Shown: positions 37,201-44,762 of the stretch, one piece after another | Layout of the letters: each line of letters opens with the position of its first letter | How positions within the stretch are numbered: position 1 is the stretch's first letter | Origin: Gari tellinella | Taxonomy: Eukaryota > Mollusca > Bivalvia > Cardiida > Psammobiidae | Reading direction: 5' to 3' | Assembly (NCBI GenBank): GCA_922989275.2 | Contig: OV277867.1 | Location: 3,720,001 to 3,784,000, forward strand | Length of the DNA stretch: 64,000 bases | Notes under the pieces: generated by a model | What the model was told of the DNA's origin: nothing | The model's database searches: none | The model's input: only the letters and a program-made list of their open reading frames with translations | Made by a program: the position numbers and the translations under genes

Positions 37201-40200
37201 TTAGCGAAAAAGGATTAAAAAGGTAATCAATTTAAATGGAAACTGGGAGACACATTGAACGATTATGGAGAAAAAAATAGTTTTCTAACTGAAAATAACA
37301 CTTAAAGTAATCAAAAAAACTTCATTGTTTAAACAAATACCAGTTATTCAAACTAACCTTCGGCTGTAAATGCAGTGCCGCGAATTCCTATTATGACGGA
37401 AGTGTGACGTCATCATCCGGGTAACAAAGGCACTTGTACACAATCGGGTCAAATTTATAATGCATATGAAAGGTCAATTTCCAGACACTCGCTACACGTA
37501 ATAAACATTTAGAGTTATATTGGAAAATGTGTTATTCGGAATCATTTTACAAAGGGACATTAAAAAAATAAGGTACATGGTCAATTCTGGTATTCATTTT
37601 TTAAAATATAATTTTCTTCAAAGTTTCACTAAAATTCCAAGTTTTTTCAGCATTTTTTTCGGCTATTATGCTGCCCGCATCTAATAACTCATCAGAACCG
37701 CTTTTTGCGATGATGTAAGCAAACCGCATGCGCTGTATCAAGCGTTTTTGTGATGCTTCCGGATATGTAGGAAGGGTCCGTCTTATGAGAATGGAGGATA
37801 TATATTTTTAATACTCTCGCGTATTCTCAGGGCTTCTCATAATCCCAATACTTACGGAAAACGGATGAAATGAACGCTCCTGACCAAGCGTCTAGTCTAT
37901 AAATTAACTACCTTATGTGCTAACTCCAAATGTTTCAGATATGTTTTCTCAGTTTCAAACAGTTCAGTGACGATCATTTTACGTCTTCTCTCTTTCTTCT
38001 CTTCCAGTTCAACATCAACTTGATCCGTCTCCATGGTGACCACACTAACTGGTGTACCGACTCTTTCCTCCTCATCCTCAGCAAGCTCTGCCAACACTAG
38101 AAAAAACAACATACTATTAAATACAGTTATTAAACGGCCGAGGGCGGGCCGTCGTTGCTTATTGGCACCAAGTTTGCCATAATGGCACGAGGGCCTTGGC
38201 CCGAGTGCCAATAAGCAATGATTGCACGCCCTCACCGTTTAATAACTTGTTTATTGTATACCTGGTTCAAAATCAACGAATTTGTAGACTGTTTGAATGT
38301 TTCACATAAGCGCGGCCATTATAGAAATCAAATGACGTCATCTTCAACCAACGTTGGCCATTTTGAACCTTTTCACGTTCATAAATTCTGTTGCCCCCCG
38401 GGCCAATAACCGGATGCAGTCCAAATAACTGGTTATTGGACTGCATCTGGTTATTGGCCCGATCAACAAGGGCGTATTGCATTGTCATCAAAGCAAAATC
38501 TGTTACTATTTATAATAAGGTATACAAACCCCATTTAACACTCAACTCCATAGCCAATTTCTTATAATGAAAATAGGTGACCACTTAAAGCAGGTTGAAA
38601 GTAAAGCAGAATGCGCCTTAAGGCACATTCTGCTTTACTTTCAATCTGCTTTAAGCTACAATCTGTTAGATTAGAATGTAGAAAATATTTCTTATGATAC
38701 AAAATTGTAACGTTTTAACTCTAAATTGAAACAATTTTTTCCGCGTAGGAATATGTTAAAAGTGTAAAAAATGTGTATCTATAGAGTAAAGGATTAAACG
38801 CCTGCAGAGGTGGTGCAAAATCCAAAAAGTTGCAAGCAGCATGGCACATAATGTAGTGTTTTAGCCAGACTCTCAAAAAGGGCAGGGGGGCACCAAAAAG
38901 GGGCAGGGGGGCACCAAAAAAGGGCAGGGTGCAAACAAAGTGCGGACCCGCAACTTCGGCGAGGGGATTGTTAACATTTCTAGGTGTCTTTTCATCATAT
39001 TCGAAGTCTTATAGGTCCATAAGCACTTTTAATGTATTCAGCATATAAGTCTGTAAAGATAAAGGTTATACATGTGGCATTATAGAACAATGGGGAGGGG
39101 CGTCCCCTCCTGCGCTGCGGCGGAAATTTTTTGGACTTTAAATGATGAAATAGTGCAATTTTGCTATACAGAGATATATAATAAACATGTATGCACATGT
39201 AGTGGATTTTAGCTATACATGTACATTATACAGATGCATACAAGTATTATGGAAAATGGATGAAATCAGCCAATGTCTGAATATCAACAGATCAAGATTT
39301 TTTGTCTTTAAATCACACATTATTAATATTTAAAGTTACACAACTAAATTTTACTCCAGCACCTGATGATTTCCCATTACAGCTGTTGATTGAGGTTGGC
39401 ATTTAAACTAGTATTCCATTCTTTTGCAACAACGTATTTTGTAAAACAGGGGTGTAAAAGCCCCAAAACGATCAATACTAGAAAATATCAATTCTCTTAC
39501 TTAATTCTTTAAAAAAAAAAAAAAAAAAAAAGAGCAAGAAACTAGGTTATGGATTGTCTTTACCTTTATGCAAATAGTATAGACCCAGATCAGAGTGCCC
39601 TGGGTAAGTCCTTTGTATAGGGTGTATTTTTAATGTATTTAATTAGATGACTGTCACATCATGATCATATATTTATAATGTTAAAGATAAAACATAAAGG
39701 TAAGCTTCATTTAACAATTGCATGTGAATAACAATCAACCTAAGCTTTATAGTTTTAATTGTAAAAAGAGTTTATCTCTGGAGGCTGTCCATCACTCAAT
39801 GTAGGTCAACCTTACAGTCTGAAGAAGACTCCTGACCTTATACAGTGTAGAAAACGTTATTCTTTCCCGTTTAAACGCAAACGCATTGCACTAAAACATA
39901 GAAAAGGACAACTTTTCGACAATTTTGACTATTCATGTTGATCTGAGTGGCAAACAGTTTGGAGCCTGATCAGACGCCGGGTTACCCGGCGTTTGATCTG
40001 GCTCCAAACTGTTTGTAAAAGAAAACCTATTTTAGCGTAAACGCGTTTATCGGGAAAGAAAAACGTTTTCTCCACTGTACTGGAAGACAAAGCTCTGTAG
40101 AGCTTTTATTGCTACAAACAAGGTGTCCATTAACACTAACAGACAGTGTTCAACAATTTTGTAATCTTATATACAAATGTATACTCAGAATAACATGAAG

Positions 40201-41694
40201 TGTAAGAATTATACTCAGGTCACTGGTGTATCTCAATTACACAAATTACGTAATTCAAAGATATATATGTAAGTAATGTGTGAAAGTCCATTAAATATTG
40301 ATCACTTAATACCTTATTGAAAATATCCCCTAAATATATCCCACATATATATATATTACAGCCAGTATTGGTATCTGCAACTTAACATGCTTACACTAAA
40401 TACAGATGTGGTAAGCTTTGACCAGTAAATTGAAAATAAACTCTATCTACAAACCTTTCATCCGTGTTCTTGTGGTTAACATTTTGTGTGCTACGGTTGC
40501 TGCAATTAGACAAAACATGTCATCTTAAAGGGACTCGCAACCGGATGGTGTACTTGTCAAAATATAATAAAAAAATCTAATTAAAGCAATTGTGTGGCAT
40601 TATTGGGCTTCTAGCATTAAAAAAATATGATCAGTCCATAAAAAGTATCAAGAACCGTCATCGAATCTTAGGTTTTTTTATTAGATATTTTCCATCGTTT
40701 TTCTATAGCGCCTTTTGACAGTACATGTATTGTTGTTGTTGTTGCTTCTCTACAGAAATTGAACATGGACTCAGACATAAACCTGAGCTGAATAATGTAT
40801 TATCCATCGCTAGACATTGAAGTATGTTAACTGGTACCATAGAAATATAGAGCCTGTAGTCGAGTGGTCTGAGGGTTTTCCTTTTTGTGTTTGTCTCTGC
40901 AATGGAGGGTCACGGGTTCGAATCCCACCAGATCTTCTTCTCTCTTTTTTTTGAAATGATTAATTTTTTAACTGAATTTCTTATCCTAAACTTAATCTTA
41001 CCCATTTGACATATATTTACAAATTACTATTTTTAATGCTAAATCCGGTTGGGAGGGCTTTAAATATAAAATAAGTCATCTCCACCCTTTAGACCATCAA
41101 GAAAGTCCCACTCCAAATCATTCCAAATAGTTCACACCGATACAGATTATCATAAGTAGCCTGTTTACCTGTGTTTTCGCCACTTTTAGCTATATTTTTC
41201 ACGCATGCGCCTATTCTGATGTAACATTTCTTACTTGTTCACGGATCTAATTCTGAACTGAACTTTCAATAACACGAATATATACAAATAAAACTTGTGA
41301 AATAAATACAAAGTGTAAATAAATGTACCATTTTCGAACGAGGTCATTGCTCTGGATCACCGGGATGCTTTCTTGTCAATTCACCACCTCTGATTGGTCG
41401 TTCGATAATTAGGTCAATGTAGGCTCTGTCAGTATGTTATAGTTTGTTTCATGAAACTTGAACATTTTTTAATGATTTTGAAATATTTAAATTCTTTAAA
41501 AGTAAATAATAATTTTAACAATGGACAGTACTAACTTTTCTGATGAATTGTGATAATTTTTTGTGAATTATAGTTATTTACCTGTTTCTTTTGCATTTCT
41601 GCGCTTGCTATCTTCTGTTGTTAAACTGTCCCAGTATTCGGATATCCTCAGTAGTTTTCGGACATCCTCGGTAGCTGCCGCTCGTGACGGAATT
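19147..41694 (-). CDS. ARHGEF39: ARHGEF39-type Rho GEF gene (DH-PH, CaaX tail)
   Basis: Predicted Rho-family guanine nucleotide exchange factor. Twelve exons, 5' to 3': 41694-41582, 38096-37912, 36038-35823, 34996-34878, 32951-32881, 29628-29465, 27871-27677, 26926-26838, 23539-23428, 22359-22186, 20489-20080, 19234-19147. All phases agree, giving about 644 residues without the missing start exon. DH: CR1 VTELFETEKTYLKHLEL, CR3 LLITPVQRIPRYKLLLEDVL, last helix VGEIASHINEHVRQHENF. PH: MFFLFSDMLLYGKPKLL to the invariant Trp in AKLWVEAL. The resemblance to vertebrate ARHGEF39 runs across DH and PH (for example the MFFLF-D-LL--KP stretch), from memory of that family. Unlike the roughly 335-residue human protein, it has about 260 residues after the PH: basic, then acidic with a ten-residue repeat, ending CSIM, a CaaX prenylation box. 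It would activate a Rho GTPase at a membrane. Confidence 0.85.
19286..19512 (+). mobile_element. A-type MITE
   Basis: TTAACCCCATAGCCTGTG to CATAATGGGTTAA; H1 hairpin 19326-19394, eroded on one arm. Confidence 0.75.
19718..19970 (+). mobile_element. A-type MITE
   Basis: TTAACCCTTTACCTCATAGC to TGGGGGAAAGGGTTAA; H1 hairpin 19767-19840 with tip GTGCCTTAAGGCAC. Lies in the last intron of ARHGEF39. Confidence 0.85.
20080..20489 (-). CDS. ARHGEF39: ARHGEF39 exon, acidic repeat tail
   Basis: Starts DFAQNNEINLDNWDPDQEHI. A run YEEEDYYIDDEE is followed by three near-identical ten-residue units, SESVASGNCG. Acceptor TTTTTACAG. Donor AAAA|GTATGT at 20079 is preferred, leaving phase 2. A weaker donor four bases on (TAT|GTAAAT) would put the last exon in another frame. 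Reading through adds a stop at 20061-20063. Confidence 0.75.
20219..20320 (-). repeat. 30-base tandem repeat in ARHGEF39 tail exon
   Basis: Three copies of a 30-base unit encoding SESVASGNCG in frame, plus a partial SE. Differences are few, so the expansion looks recent. Confidence 0.85.
20608..20820 (+). mobile_element. J-type MITE
   Basis: TTAACCCTTAGCCCGCCAAA to GGCAGGCTAAGGGTTAA; hairpin CAAACAGCTTGGATCCGGAT with tip GACGCCGAGTTACTCGGCGT. Near-identical to 56557-56771. A-type right-end fragment follows at 20821-20869. Confidence 0.85.
21225..21443 (+). mobile_element. D-like MITE
   Basis: Hairpin CAAACAGTGTAGACCCAGAT..TAGGTCTACACTGTTTG around tip GGGCTCCCTTAGGAGCCC; right end GTTGAAAGAGTTAA. 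Confidence 0.65.
22186..22359 (-). CDS. ARHGEF39: ARHGEF39 exon, Lys/Ser-rich tail
   Basis: NKFIPKRKKDNSSKDKKGLS, PLKSSLKALSDVDLNNCMSP, SKRRRTSSVTTSTMSSLE; 58 codons, phase 0 to 0. Low complexity, with basic clusters KRKK and SKRRR (possible NLS). Acceptor TTTTTCCCCAG, donor GAG|GTCAGA. Confidence 0.75.
22509..22714 (+). mobile_element. E-type MITE
   Basis: CAGTAGAACGTCTCTATTAT to its reverse complement; H1-type hairpin CTTAAAGCAATGTGAAAG with tip GCTCCTGTAGGAGC. Confidence 0.85.
23180..23419 (-). mobile_element. A-type MITE
   Basis: TTTTACGCC and TCCTCTACTGAAGAAAATAG at the left, H1 hairpin 23298-23370, CTATGGGGTATTGGGTAA at the right. It abuts the donor side of an ARHGEF39 exon (23428). 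Confidence 0.75.
23428..23539 (-). CDS. ARHGEF39: ARHGEF39 exon, basic tail
   Basis: RRLNVNRQTLRKPSSNKVPV then RGKSLMKMRLRERKQGLK: strongly basic, possibly a nuclear-localisation or acidic-lipid-binding segment (inference). It is needed to convert phase 2 of the PH exon to phase 0 of the next. Acceptor TTTTACAG, donor AAG|GTAAAA. Confidence 0.75.
23583..24943 (-). mobile_element. A-type MITE split by a hAT element
   Basis: Left part TTAAACTTTTACTCCATAAG with eroded H1; right part AACAGGCTATAGAC..AGTAAAGGG. The hAT element 23816-24907 interrupts it between the two. Confidence 0.75.
23816..24907 (+). mobile_element. Non-autonomous hAT element, 1092 bases
   Basis: Starts CAGGGTTGGG and ends GCCAACCCTG, flanked by an exact 8-base duplication CTAAAAAC (23808-23815 and 24908-24915): hAT signatures. 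Inside are internal repeats built on GTTTTTGCCACCCAG and GCAAAAAC; no transposase frame. Confidence 0.88.
25322..25472. repeat. Long palindrome, about 68-base arms
   Basis: AATCTAACACCAC..GTGGTGTTAGATT, with GATGAATATCCCACCC and GGGTGGGATATTC inside. Intron of ARHGEF39. Stem slightly imperfect, small centre. Confidence 0.8.
25497..26001 (-). mobile_element. A-type MITE with a D element in its hairpin tip
   Basis: TTAACCCTTTAACCCATAAA to TATGGGGTAATGGGTTGA. The H1 tip GTGCCTTAAGGCAC is split at TTAA by the D copy at 25668-25918. Confidence 0.85.
25668..25918 (+). mobile_element. D-type MITE nested in an H1 hairpin tip
   Basis: TTAACTCATTATCCCCTG to GCTCAATGAGTTAA, TTAA on both sides. Its own hairpin is CAAACAGTGAAGTCCCTGAT with tip GGGCTCCTGCAGGAGCCC. 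Confidence 0.88.
26225..26470 (+). mobile_element. C-type MITE
   Basis: CAGTGGAGAATCTGTTATTC and reverse complement, TA target; H2 hairpin 26343-26407. Confidence 0.85.
26578..26820 (-). mobile_element. D-type MITE
   Basis: TTAACCCTAGCGACGAG to AGGGGTGAATGAGTTAA; hairpin AAACAGTGTATACCCTGATC. It ends 18 bases from the donor of ARHGEF39 exon 26838-26926. Confidence 0.8.
26838..26926 (-). CDS. ARHGEF39: ARHGEF39 exon, PH C-terminal helix
   Basis: VTCKEESLLLSCSDSDEAKL then WVEALENTIR: last PH strand and the helix with the invariant Trp. Acceptor TTTTATCACAG, donor ACG|GTGAGT, phase 0 to 2. Confidence 0.88.
26971..27129 (-). mobile_element. A-type MITE lacking half its hairpin
   Basis: TTAACCCATAAATTCACC to GAGGCAAAGGGTTAA. 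The left arm and tip of H1 are gone; only TTTCAACCTGCTATAAG remains. Confidence 0.75.
27287..27525. mobile_element. Left half of A-type joined to F-type
   Basis: TTAACCCATTACCCCATAGC to CTTAAAGCAGGTTGAAAG (27353), then abruptly GGTTCCAGATAAGGGGG and F-type sequence in reverse to CTCCTTTATCTGGAACCA. The break is within the H1 left arm. Confidence 0.65.
27677..27871 (-). CDS. ARHGEF39: ARHGEF39 exon, PH domain core
   Basis: 65 codons, phase 0 to 0: VSRRAGKAQERMFFLFSDML, LYGKPKLLDSGSSSYSCCCV, LPLRHCQVEKVLGSLQ... The strands and the R-x-F-F-L-F-x-D-x-L-L pattern mark a PH domain of the RhoGEF type. The start of this exon, with its acceptor, is also present as a duplicated copy in the upstream intron (27907-28240). 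Confidence 0.9.
27907..28240 (-). pseudogene. Duplicated start of the PH exon, split by a G-like MITE
   Basis: 27907-27956 plus 28184-28240 repeat 27807-27900: the first 60 or so bases of the PH exon, its acceptor (TGTTTATAG) and upstream intron. A G-like element (27957-28183) sits in the copied exon part. It has no donor of its own, so it is not a working exon. Confidence 0.7.
27957..28183 (+). mobile_element. G-like MITE with an H2 hairpin
   Basis: GGGTCCGTTTTACTAAAC to TAGTAAAATGGGCCC. The centre is not H3 but H2: TTTGCAAACAGCAAATAGCC, AGATCAGAGGACGCG..CGCGTCCTCTGATCT. Confidence 0.75.
28905..29154 (+). mobile_element. D-type MITE
   Basis: TTAACTCTTTCCTCCCTAAA to AGGGTTCAAAGGGTTAA; hairpin ACAAACAGTGAAGACCCAGA. 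Confidence 0.85.
29299..29446. repeat. Foldback next to an ARHGEF39 donor
   Basis: Arms GGCTCCGAGGTTATAAAGC..GCTTTATGACCTCGGAGC; inner AAAGCATTTGATTGGTCAGA and TGACCAATCAAATGCTT. On the minus strand it begins about 18 bases after the donor of exon 29465-29628. Relative of 6542-6670. Confidence 0.8.
29465..29628 (-). CDS. ARHGEF39: ARHGEF39 exon, DH end and DH-PH linker
   Basis: EAAKQVGEIASHINEHVRQH is the last DH helix. It is followed by ENFQKMLAIQNSFDSSAPRI and LAPGREFVKEGKLTK, the linker and first PH strand (G-x-L). Acceptor TTCTGCAG, donor AAG|GTTTGT. A palindrome starts about 20 bases after the donor. Confidence 0.9.
29680..30176 (-). mobile_element. A-type MITE with a D element at its hairpin foot
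   Basis: Left part with H1 arm AGCTTAAAAAAGACTGAAAG and tip GCACCTTCAAGTGC; right part GTGGTTACCTGTCTTCAAAA. The D copy 29878-30127 is inserted at TTAA of the right foot. A further A-type fragment follows at 30190-30310. Confidence 0.8.
29878..30127 (+). mobile_element. D-type MITE nested at an H1 foot
   Basis: TTAACTCTTTCCTCCCTGAA to GGGTTCAAAGAGTTAA; hairpin with tip GGGCTCCTTTCGGAGCCC. TTAA duplicated. Confidence 0.88.
30551..30703. repeat. Long palindrome, about 68-base arms, 15-base loop
   Basis: ATTACTATACTTTGCATATC..GATATGCAAAGTATAGTAAT with TGTGTGTAAAGGCTATATCC inside. Nearly perfect arms around loop TCGACCTTCAGTCTC. No H1-H3 hairpin and no recognised element ends. ARHGEF39 intron. 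Confidence 0.88.
31397..31650 (+). mobile_element. A-type MITE
   Basis: TTTACCCATTACCCCATAGC to ATGGGGTAATGGGTTAA, H1 hairpin 31444-31518 with several mismatches. Confidence 0.8.
32030..32160. repeat. H2-like hairpin (J-type remnant)
   Basis: TTGCAAATAGTTTGGATCCA..TGGATCCAAACTGTTTGCAA around GATGCAGCATTATGTTGCATC. Outer ends not recognisable. Confidence 0.6.
32622..32873 (+). mobile_element. A-type MITE touching an ARHGEF39 donor
   Basis: AACACATTACCCTATAGC to TATGGGGTAAGGGATAA; H1 hairpin 32670-32742. It ends about 7 bases from the donor of exon 32881-32951, so it forms the 5' end of that intron. Confidence 0.75.
32881..32951 (-). CDS. ARHGEF39: ARHGEF39 exon, DH (YKLLLEDVL)
   Basis: Continues CR3: YKLLLEDVLDNTNEDHHDYL then HLK, phase 2 to 1. 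Acceptor ATTTTTCAG, donor AAAG|GTGAAC. A 1.1 kb minisatellite begins only about 60 bases upstream of the acceptor. Confidence 0.88.
33000..34130 (+). repeat. 1.1 kb minisatellite ACTGTCCAATCAGACACAGG
   Basis: About 35 units of 27-34 bases: GACTGTCCAATCAGACACAG plus a variable end (GACACTCTCAACAA, GAAACTTCTCAT, TACACCCCTCAT). A block of about 245 bases (33299-33543) recurs at 33877-34122. Long open frames across it are repeat artefacts. ARHGEF39 intron. Confidence 0.92.
34416..34848 (+). mobile_element. E-type MITE with an A element at its hairpin foot
   Basis: CAATGAAACCTCTCTATTAT to GTAATAGAGAGGTTCAACTG. The TTAA at the left foot of its hairpin (ACAGC|TTAA|AGCAAGG) took up the A copy 34484-34736. 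Confidence 0.82.
34484..34736 (-). mobile_element. A-type MITE nested at an E hairpin foot
   Basis: TTAACCCTTTCCCTTATAGA to AGGTAAAGGGCTAA; H1 hairpin 34613-34685. Confidence 0.85.
34878..34996 (-). CDS. ARHGEF39: ARHGEF39 exon, DH conserved region 3
   Basis: ESFQKNEKFAKFIQSEENRP then DLMGLKLGALLITPVQRIPR. L-I-x-P-V-Q-R-I-x-R is the classic signature of Dbl-homology domains and contacts the GTPase. Acceptor TTCTTACAG, donor CCAG|GTAACT. Confidence 0.9.
35083..35277 (+). mobile_element. E-type MITE
   Basis: CAGTAAACCCCCTCTATTAT to GTAATAGAGAAGTTTTACTG; hairpin CTTAAAGCAAAGTGACAG, tip shortened. Confidence 0.82.
35591..35789 (+). mobile_element. A-type MITE with one hairpin arm missing
   Basis: TTAAACCCTTTACCCCATAG to TGGGGAAAGGGTTAA. 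The left arm and tip of H1 are lost: GGTGGCTAC joins directly to TTTCAGCCTGCTTTAAG. Confidence 0.78.
35823..36038 (-). CDS. ARHGEF39: ARHGEF39 exon, DH helices
   Basis: 72 codons, phase 0 to 0: FFEFPLRFNGLISERVHTHL, FSNLEQIYEVNRKLLEHMEQ, then FLGPFLKLYSMYANNHQQAS. Typical central DH helices (CR2 region). Acceptor CACTTTCAG, donor CAG|GTGAGT. Confidence 0.88.
36070..36724 (+). mobile_element. Three-level nest of A-type MITEs
   Basis: Outer fragment 36070-36160 plus 36663-36724 (GCTTTCATCAGCTAG.. continues its right half). Level 2 (36161-36662) is inserted at TTAA of the outer hairpin foot. Level 3 (36244-36495) is inserted at the level-2 hairpin tip (GCGCC|ATAA..TTAA|GGCGC). Confidence 0.82.
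36725..36960 (-). mobile_element. B-type MITE (minus orientation)
   Basis: CAGGGCTGCCATTTCTCCGG to CTTATGGCAGCCCTG; flanks share TTTTTA; H1 hairpin 36768-36841. Confidence 0.88.
37020..37900. other. ARHGEF39 intron stretch without recognised elements
   Basis: No repeat ends or hairpins seen. CpG-bearing patches occur near 37376-37445 and 37690-37750. On the minus strand a possible non-coding exon end (CAGCCGAAG|GTTAGT) lies at 37362; speculative alternative start region. Confidence 0.25.
37912..38096 (-). CDS. ARHGEF39: ARHGEF39 exon, start of DH domain
   Basis: Reads VLAELAEDEEERVGTP.. then KKERRRKMIVTELFETEKTY and LKHLELAHK. The last 30 residues are DH conserved region 1. Acceptor TTCTAG, donor AAG|GTAGTT. 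The preceding acidic stretch is not conserved as far as I can judge. Confidence 0.85.
38125..38248. repeat. Foldback with GGGCCTTGGCCC centre
   Basis: TTATTAAACGGCCGAGGGCG..CGCCCTCACCGTTTAATAA, inner TTGCTTATTGGCAC..GTGCCAATAAGCAA. It lies about 30 bases from the acceptor of ARHGEF39 exon 37912-38096. Confidence 0.8.
38394..38472. repeat. Palindrome GGGCCAATAACCGGATGCAG
   Basis: Arms GGGCCAATAACCGGATGCAG and CTGCATCTGGTTATTGGCCC around AATAACTGGTTATT-like centre. Confidence 0.8.
38537..38797 (+). mobile_element. A-type MITE, decayed ends
   Basis: AACTCCATAGCCAATTTC to ATAGAGTAAAGGATTAA; H1 hairpin 38584-38657 with tip GCGCCTTAAGGCAC. Confidence 0.75.
39843..40077 (+). mobile_element. C-type MITE
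   Basis: CAGTGTAGAAAACGTTATTC to AACGTTTTCTCCACTG, TA target, H2 hairpin 39951-40015. It splits an older repeat (TAAGCTTCATTTAAC.. / AGAGCTTTTATTGCTACAAA) also seen at 44763-45020. Confidence 0.85.
40527..41062 (+). mobile_element. K element with tRNA-like module, copy 1
   Basis: AAAGGGACTCGCAACCGGAT to AAATCCGGTTGGGAGGGCTT with TTTAA-type flanks. Inside, 40850-40932 has a polymerase III A-box (TAGTCGAGTGGTC) and B-box (GGTTCGAATCC) followed by CACCAG and a T-run. Confidence 0.75.
41582..41694 (-). CDS. ARHGEF39: ARHGEF39 exon, N-terminal region
   Basis: Reads IPSRAAATEDVRKLLRISEY then WDSLTTEDSKRRNAKET. Acceptor ACTTAG, donor ACAG|GTAAAT; enters in phase 2 and leaves in phase 1, which fits the next exon exactly. 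No Met occurs, so at least one exon lies further 5' (higher coordinates); none was recognised. The exon sits between inverted copies of TTCTTGTCAATTC.CCACC (41372 and 41711-41745). Confidence 0.65.
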
Positions 41695-42859
41695 CTAAGT
41701 TTTACTTAGGTGGCGAATTGACAAGAAAGTGGCGAATTGACAAGAAGCAAGGATATACTCCTTCTTGAATCTTCCCAAGACCCATTGTCTACTAGAATGC
41801 TTTACCCCCTGATATTGTAACCCTGCTCCTACCAGATATCAGTCTGTTAGCCAGATTAAATATATCTCCCCATAATTCAACCTGCTCTGTTTTTAACCTT
41901 CTCTGTATCTTTTAGCGTTTACATATACTCAGTCATATAACACATTCTCAACAGTTGACACCCATCAAGACTAGGTCTCAAATAGGGGTGGGACTCGTTG
42001 GAAGATAGATAGATAATTTGAAATTCAAAACTACAGCATGCTGAAAACGGTGTGAAATACCAAGTGTGACACGTCTACGATGGAAAATGTGTTGGGTGCG
42101 AAACTTGGAATCCCCAGCCCAAGTATTTGTAGGGTGTATGTCTCGTCACTCCATTGTGTATTACAGGTAAGGCAATGTGTTAATGTTTTAAATGCGGAAA
42201 CAACATATGTGTGTGTATATCAGTTGCAGAAATTGCAACGATTCTCACATTCGCGACAGTGACACCCACAAAACGCGAATTCTAATGACATAGTAAAAAC
42301 CTTACGTCGTAACAAGAGACTTGTTAATCGATCTAAAATTCCTGTAAGTATTTACTACACAGAAGTCTTGTTTTATATGAACCCACCTGCATATAAACAA
42401 TTATAACTTATTGATTTCAAAATATGCTCACCTGAGTTAATTGGCAATCATGGAAGTTTAAATTTCGAGCCAGCCGATTGGAGCAGATAATGCTCGAGCT
42501 GTCAGTTCAATATAATTACGCGGGGCAATTTGCGGCTCCCAATAACGGAACGACACATTCTGCAAATAGCCACTGGGTTAAAGTTTGATTAACTTAACTT
42601 TTTGTTTAATCTGTTTATACAATGGACTAACCAATCTGGTACGCTAACCAAAATGGATAAGATTCAACGTTAAACCCACAGGTACTTGACACAATTGTTA
42701 AAAAAAAACTTTGTTTACTCTCTAGAAAGTAAAAAAAACCCCACAAAAAACACTTTATTCAGAAAACAAGTACGCACGTTCATTCAATAAACACTTATGA
42801 CCCCAGTTAGTGGCAGCCTTGACATGTATTCTGAATCTTTTTTTTTAAATCCAAACTAG

Positions 42860-44745
42860 GTCAAGGTCATGGCTAAATTGAGGTTGGGTAATATGGGTGA
42901 ATTGGTATTGGTCAAAGACAACTACTGTAAATGTGTCTAAGCATCAGTAGTGTTGACCCAAGAAGAAACTGTAAAATCTAGTAAACCAAGAAATTACCCA
43001 TCTAAAACTTTCTAAGTCCAAATTAGGTCAAGGTCAATGTTAAAATCAAGATGGGGTCATATTGGTATGTTGGGAATGATCCAAGGCAACAACTGTATAA
43101 GTATTAAAGCATTGTAGTCAGTTGTATTGACACCAGAAGAAACGGTAAAATCTAGTAAACCTGGAACCAATTTACAATATTCTTAGTCCAAATAAGGTCA
43201 AAGTCATGTCAAAATCATGGTTGAGTGATATTGGTATATATGGAAGCATTTGAGTAAGGGGTGTTGACACTAGACAAAACGGTAAAATCTAGTTAACCAA
43301 GAAATGGCCCATTTACAATTTTCTAAGTCCAAATTAGGTCATGGTCAAAGTCAAAATCAAGGTTGGGTCATATTGGTATATTGAGAATGGTCTAAGGCAA
43401 CAACTGTATAAGTATTAAAGCATTGTACATAGTCAGTTGTATTGACACTAGAAGAAACAGTAAAATCTAGTTAACCTGGAACCAATTTACAATATTCAAG
43501 TCCAAATAAGGTCAAAGTCAAGGTTGAAATCATGATTGAGGGATATTGGTATATTAGGAATGGTCCAAGGCAACAGCTGTATATCTAAGAATTTGAGTAA
43601 GGGGTGTTGACGCTAGACAAAATGGTAAAATCTAGTTAATCAAGAAATGGCCCATTTACAATATTCTAACGCTCACCTGATGATTACACCATGAGAAACC
43701 TGACCTAGTTACCTAGTTTTTGATCCGACATGACCAAATTCAACCTTGACCTTGATAATAATGAGAAAAGCATTTATTTTGACCAAATTTTATTAAGATG
43801 TAATGAGATGTGTTGCGGCTACAGTGTAAACAATCATATTTTTTTTCCATCTAATTTGACCTTGTGACCCAGTTTTTGACCAGACATGACCCAGATTCAA
43901 AATTGGCCTAGATTTTATTGAGGCAAATATATAATTAACAAAGATTCATTCAGATCAAATGAAATGTGTGGCCTCGAGAGTGTTAACCAAGATATTTCTA
44001 TGATTTGACCTAGTTTTTAACCCAACATTATCAAAATTTAAACTTAACCTGGAATTTAATAAGGCAAACATTTTGACCAAGTTTCATCAAGATAAAATGA
44101 GATTTGTATCCTCTAGAGTGTAATCAAGGTTTTTCTATGATTTGACTTAGTGACCTAATTTCTGACCCTGCTTGAATAACATTCAAACTTGACCTAGATT
44201 TCATTGAGGCAAACATTTTGACCAAGTGCCATTAAGATCCAATGAAATTTGTAGCCTCTAGAAAGTTTAATAAGGTTTTTTATTTGACCTACTGACCTAG
44301 TTTTTGTCCTGACATGGCCAACATTCAAACCTGACCTAGCTTGTATGTAGGCAAACGTTCTGACCTAATATCATTCAGATCTAATAAGATTTGTAGCATC
44401 TAGGTTGTTAACAAGTTTTTTTTTTATCATTTGAACTACATGTAGTAACCTAGTTTTTGACTGGCCTTGACCCATATTCAAACTTGATCTAGATATCAAT
44501 AAGGCAAATATTTTGACTAAGTTTCATTAAGATATAATGCAATTTGTAGCCTCTGGAGTATTAACAAGGTTTTTCTATGATGACCTAATTTCTTACCCGA
44601 CATGACCCACATTCAAACTTGACCTAGATTTCTTCAAGACAAAGGTTATCATCAAGTTTCTTGTAGATAGAATGATAATGTCACTAGAGTGTTAATGAAC
44701 CAATTGTGGATGAAGGCCGGACAGCAGACATCCAGCAATCCTTAT
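42860..44745 (-). repeat. Decayed arrays of TGACCTAGTTTTTGACC type
   Basis: First part: units around AAGGTCAAGGTCAAAATCA..GGTAAAATCTAGTTAACC, about 170 bases apart. Second part: ATTCAAACTTGACCTAGATT..TTTTGACCAAGTTTCATTAA..GTAGCCTCTAGAGTGTTAAC, about 150 bases apart. A repeat type common in bivalve DNA (recalled). Confidence 0.7.
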
Positions 44746-44762
44746 AGCTCACTATGACACAA

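Noticed and set aside
40850..40932. True tRNA gene
   Set aside because: A- and B-boxes are good, but I could not fold a full cloverleaf with an acceptor stem, and it sits inside a repeated element.
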